From positions 73,533-137,532 of the forward strand of contig JAWKTM010000015.1 in assembly GCA_041399085.1 (NCBI GenBank): a stretch of DNA of 64,000 bases, read 5' to 3'. The notes beneath the pieces were generated by a model that ran no database searches, had not been told where the DNA came from, and saw only the letters and a program-made list of their open reading frames with translations. Of this stretch, positions 62,977 to 64,000 are shown in pieces (within the stretch, counting starts at the first letter, position 1; the number at the start of each line of letters is the position of its first letter). The DNA is from JAWKTM01 sp041399085 (lineage in GTDB: Bacteria > Planctomycetota > Planctomycetia > Pirellulales > Pirellulaceae). Both the position numbers and the translations under genes were made by a program.

Positions 62977-64000
62977 TTAGAACAGCGCCTCGATCGGATC
63001 GCCGAACGGCAGGATCGGCATCGGGCGGCCGTTGTGATCGGGGAACGCTCGCGTGTAATCGATCCCCAGATGGCGATACACGGTGGCCCAGAGATCATTG
63101 GGAGACAACGGTTGATCGACCGGATACTCGCCCTTGGTATTTGTCGCGCCGATCACCTGTCCGGTCTTGATGCCGCCGCCCGCGACCAGCATCGACATCG
63201 CGCCGGGCCAGTGATCGCGACCCGGTTGAGACACTCCGGTTTGCGTGCCGGTCTGGGAATTGATCCGCGGCGTGCGTCCAAATTCGCCGGTCACGATCAG
63301 CATCACCTTTTTGTCCAGACCACGAGCGTAAATGTCCTCGACCAACGCCGTCACGGCTCGATCGTAGATCGGCATCCGAATCCGAGCGTCGTCGAACAAA
63401 TGGCAATTCACCGCATGCGAATCCCAGTTGTATGTGCCGTTCTTCAACCAACTAACGCCCGACTGGTAAGGGTTCTCCATGACCATCGTGACGAAGCTGC
63501 AACCGGCTTCGACCAAACGTCGCGCCATCAACGCGCGCTGGCCCCAAGCATGTCGGCCGTATCGCTCGCGAACCGCGTCGGGCTCGAGCGTCAAATCGAA
63601 CGCCCGTCGAGCGTCGTCGCTAGTTAGCAGTTCGAGCGCCTTGCCGTTGAACTGATCCACCGCGTTCATCGCTCCGCTCTGATCCACATCGCGGCGGAAC
63701 CGATCGAAGCCTTCCAGCAACCGCACGCGATCATCCAGTCGCTCGGACATCGACTGATCCAGACCGAGATTACGCACCTCGAACTTCTCGTCACTCGGAT
63801 CACCCGGCACGTTGAACGGCACATACGAGGGGCCGAGGTAAGCTGCCCCGAAGCTGTACACGTCCACGCCCGCTCGACCCGGATTCGTGCCACTGATGTA
63901 GTTCGGCAGTCCGTTGTTGCGGTGCTCGCGCATCTTAGCCACGATCGAGCCGACGGCCGGCGCGTCGTTCACAAAGCCCGTCGGCTCGGCCGGCTTACGA
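62977..64000 (-). CDS. DUF1501 protein, N-terminus beyond the window
   Basis: The frame stays open to the last base, so only the C-terminal 340 or so residues are seen. DUF1501 features: GLPNYISGTNPGRAG, YGRHAWGQRALMARRLVEAG, WDSHAVNCHLFDDARIRMPI, LIVTGEFGRTPRINSQTGTQ, then GRDHWPGAMSMLVAGGGIKT and LSPNDLWATVYRHLGIDYTR. It is a secreted planctomycete family of unknown substrate, related to the protein at 50073 but from a different subgroup: it has GRDHWPGAMS instead of GRDHNPWGYC. Its usual DUF1549/1553 partner, if present, lies outside the window. Confidence 0.9.
   Translation of the reverse strand, partial: RKPAEPTGFVNDAPAVGSIVAKMREHRNNGLPNYISGTNPGRAGVDVYSFGAAYLGPSYVPFNVPGDPSDEKFEVRNLGLDQSMSERLDDRVRLLEGFDRFRRDVDQSGAMNAVDQFNGKALELLTSDDARRAFDLTLEPDAVRERYGRHAWGQRALMARRLVEAGCSFVTMVMENPYQSGVSWLKNGTYNWDSHAVNCHLFDDARIRMPIYDRAVTALVEDIYARGLDKKVMLIVTGEFGRTPRINSQTGTQTGVSQPGRDHWPGAMSMLVAGGGIKTGQVIGATNTKGEYPVDQPLSPNDLWATVYRHLGIDYTRAFPDHNGRPMPILPFGDPIEALF

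Overview
This window looks like a chromosomal piece of a planctomycete, probably of the Pirellula/Blastopirellula kind. The evidence is DUF1559 prepilin-like proteins, paired DUF1501 and DUF1549/DUF1553 secreted proteins, a CPxC-headed Ser/Thr kinase beside a planctomycete-type ECF sigma factor, a double-length UvrA with a lineage-typical C-terminal extension, and a MoeA fused to a periplasmic-binding-like domain. No rRNA, tRNA, CRISPR array, prophage or intact insertion sequence was recognised.

Layout. 0-5 kb: two DUF1559 genes, a thioredoxin-type arsenate reductase and an acidic protein of unknown function. 5.1-11 kb: an island of palindromic intergenic repeats, a frameshifted ECF sigma gene, a Ser/Thr kinase with a damaged N-terminus and a frameshifted membrane-protein gene. 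11-27.4 kb: a nearly complete Tad/Flp pilus locus on the minus strand. In transcription order its main block is flp, tadV, a 50-residue ORF, a TadE-like gene, a multi-SAF CpaB, a broken TadG-like gene, tadZ, tadA, tadB, tadC and DUF192, ending at a clear terminator. A second block holds the rcpA secretin, a Gly-rich lipoprotein and a TPR lipoprotein. A degraded toxin-antitoxin pair sits on the opposite strand inside the locus. 27.7-37 kb: DUF2200, a giant uvrA broken by many indels, and a FAD/Rieske oxidoreductase. 37.3-49.3 kb: a chemosensory cluster (HDOD, receiver, CheA, CheW, soluble PAS-MCP, CheY, HDOD, CheB, CheR, CheX-like proteins, CheY). 49.4-64 kb: peroxiredoxin, a DUF1501-DUF1549/1553 pair, a two-gene unit ending in a HEPN-like protein, two moeA genes, a zinc-ribbon membrane protein, a glycosyltransferase, a FAH-family hydrolase, purD and a partial DUF1501 gene.

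How they work together. The Tad genes would build a surface adhesive pilus. The chemosensory cluster has all core parts (receptor, CheA, CheW, CheY, CheB, CheR and phosphatase-like proteins), but no flagellar gene is in view, so its output could be something other than flagellar rotation.

Caution on sequence quality. Frameshifts are concentrated in patches (about 5.5-7.4, 10.4-10.9, 15.9-18.7 and 29-35.3 kb), while the genes between them are clean. In the patches, conserved protein motifs continue from frame to frame, often across one- or two-base changes in homopolymers or short repeats. This fits consensus error at least as well as true pseudogenes. Broken genes are labelled accordingly, with the reconstructed extent given.
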